Below are positions 44,752-44,802 of a DNA stretch of 44,802 nucleotides, one piece after another. Source of the DNA: an uncultured Oceanisphaera sp. (GTDB lineage: Bacteria > Pseudomonadota > Gammaproteobacteria > Enterobacterales > Aeromonadaceae); NCBI RefSeq assembly GCF_947495715.1, contig NZ_CANLZU010000025.1:1-44802 (forward strand), read 5' to 3'. Every line of letters starts with the position of its first letter. Position 1 is the stretch's first letter. The notes beneath the pieces are model-generated. The model ran no database searches. It was not told the origin of the DNA and was given only the letters and a program-made list of their open reading frames with translations. The translations under genes were made by a program, and so were the position numbers.

Positions 44752-44802
44752 CTAAGCCGCTTCGCGGCAGAAAAATGTCGCTCCTTATCATACTGATCTC
44801 AG
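44752..44802 (-). other. 3' end of a further cassette, cut by the window edge
   Basis: Fifty bases to the right of attC 9 belong to the next cassette. A GCCGCTTCGCGGC hairpin is visible near 44757-44769. No gene can be assigned. Confidence 0.5.

Overview
The window looks like a chromosomal segment from a gammaproteobacterium. It is moderately GC-rich in the core and much more AT-rich at the right end. The order ycgN-ycgM-ycgL / minCDE / rnd-fadD / tsaB-yoaA, a prkA(yeaG)-yeaH-ycgB operon, a fadR-dsbB pair and a complete hisLGDCBHAFI operon with attenuator fit Aeromonadales (Oceanimonas, Oceanisphaera or Zobellella type). That placement is an inference from gene content; no 16S rRNA is present. 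Layout: 1-440 holds tRNA-Val(GAC), its terminator and a palindromic repeat. 441-7240 is accessory metabolism on the minus strand: a PcfJ-like protein; a LysR regulator, a polar amino-acid/opine-type periplasmic binding protein and a three-subunit flavin/iron-sulfur D-amino-acid or opine dehydrogenase; and azoreductase azoR. 7241-7919 is non-coding and holds a candidate small RNA gene with its own promoter and terminator. 7920-12676 is the stress operon prkA-yeaH-ycgB. 12737-26903 is housekeeping: fadR, dsbB, ycgNML, minCDE, rnd, fadD, tsaB, yoaA, a ZIP transporter, trmK and a 2-oxoadipate dioxygenase/decarboxylase-like gene. 27312-29933 holds a small lipoprotein, a porin and a divergent LysR regulator. 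29934-37394 is the histidine operon with leader peptide, attenuator and terminator. 37769-38692 is an M14 metallocarboxypeptidase. From 38831 to the right edge the window is the distal end of an integron cassette array. I count nine attC sites and eight complete cassettes, all genes on the minus strand, so the integrase and attI should lie beyond the right end. The cassettes encode a VOC/glyoxalase protein, a 67-aa protein, a 213-aa protein, a putAbiC-type abortive-infection-like membrane protein, a 364-aa orphan, nothing (an ORF-less cassette), a DUF2971 protein and a 140-aa membrane protein. The attC sites vary widely in length and sequence, so the cassettes probably came from several sources. 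Several repeat families lie between genes: a two-module composite palindromic element at two loci in inverted orientation (about 23.5-23.7 kb and 27.0-27.2 kb), CCTCACAC/GGGGTGAG tracts, and a GTCATTCTCGCG-type repeat. Fatty-acid genes fit together: FadR, FadD and a good FadR-like operator upstream of fadR. Histidine biosynthesis is complete in one operon, with a His-rich leader peptide for attenuation.
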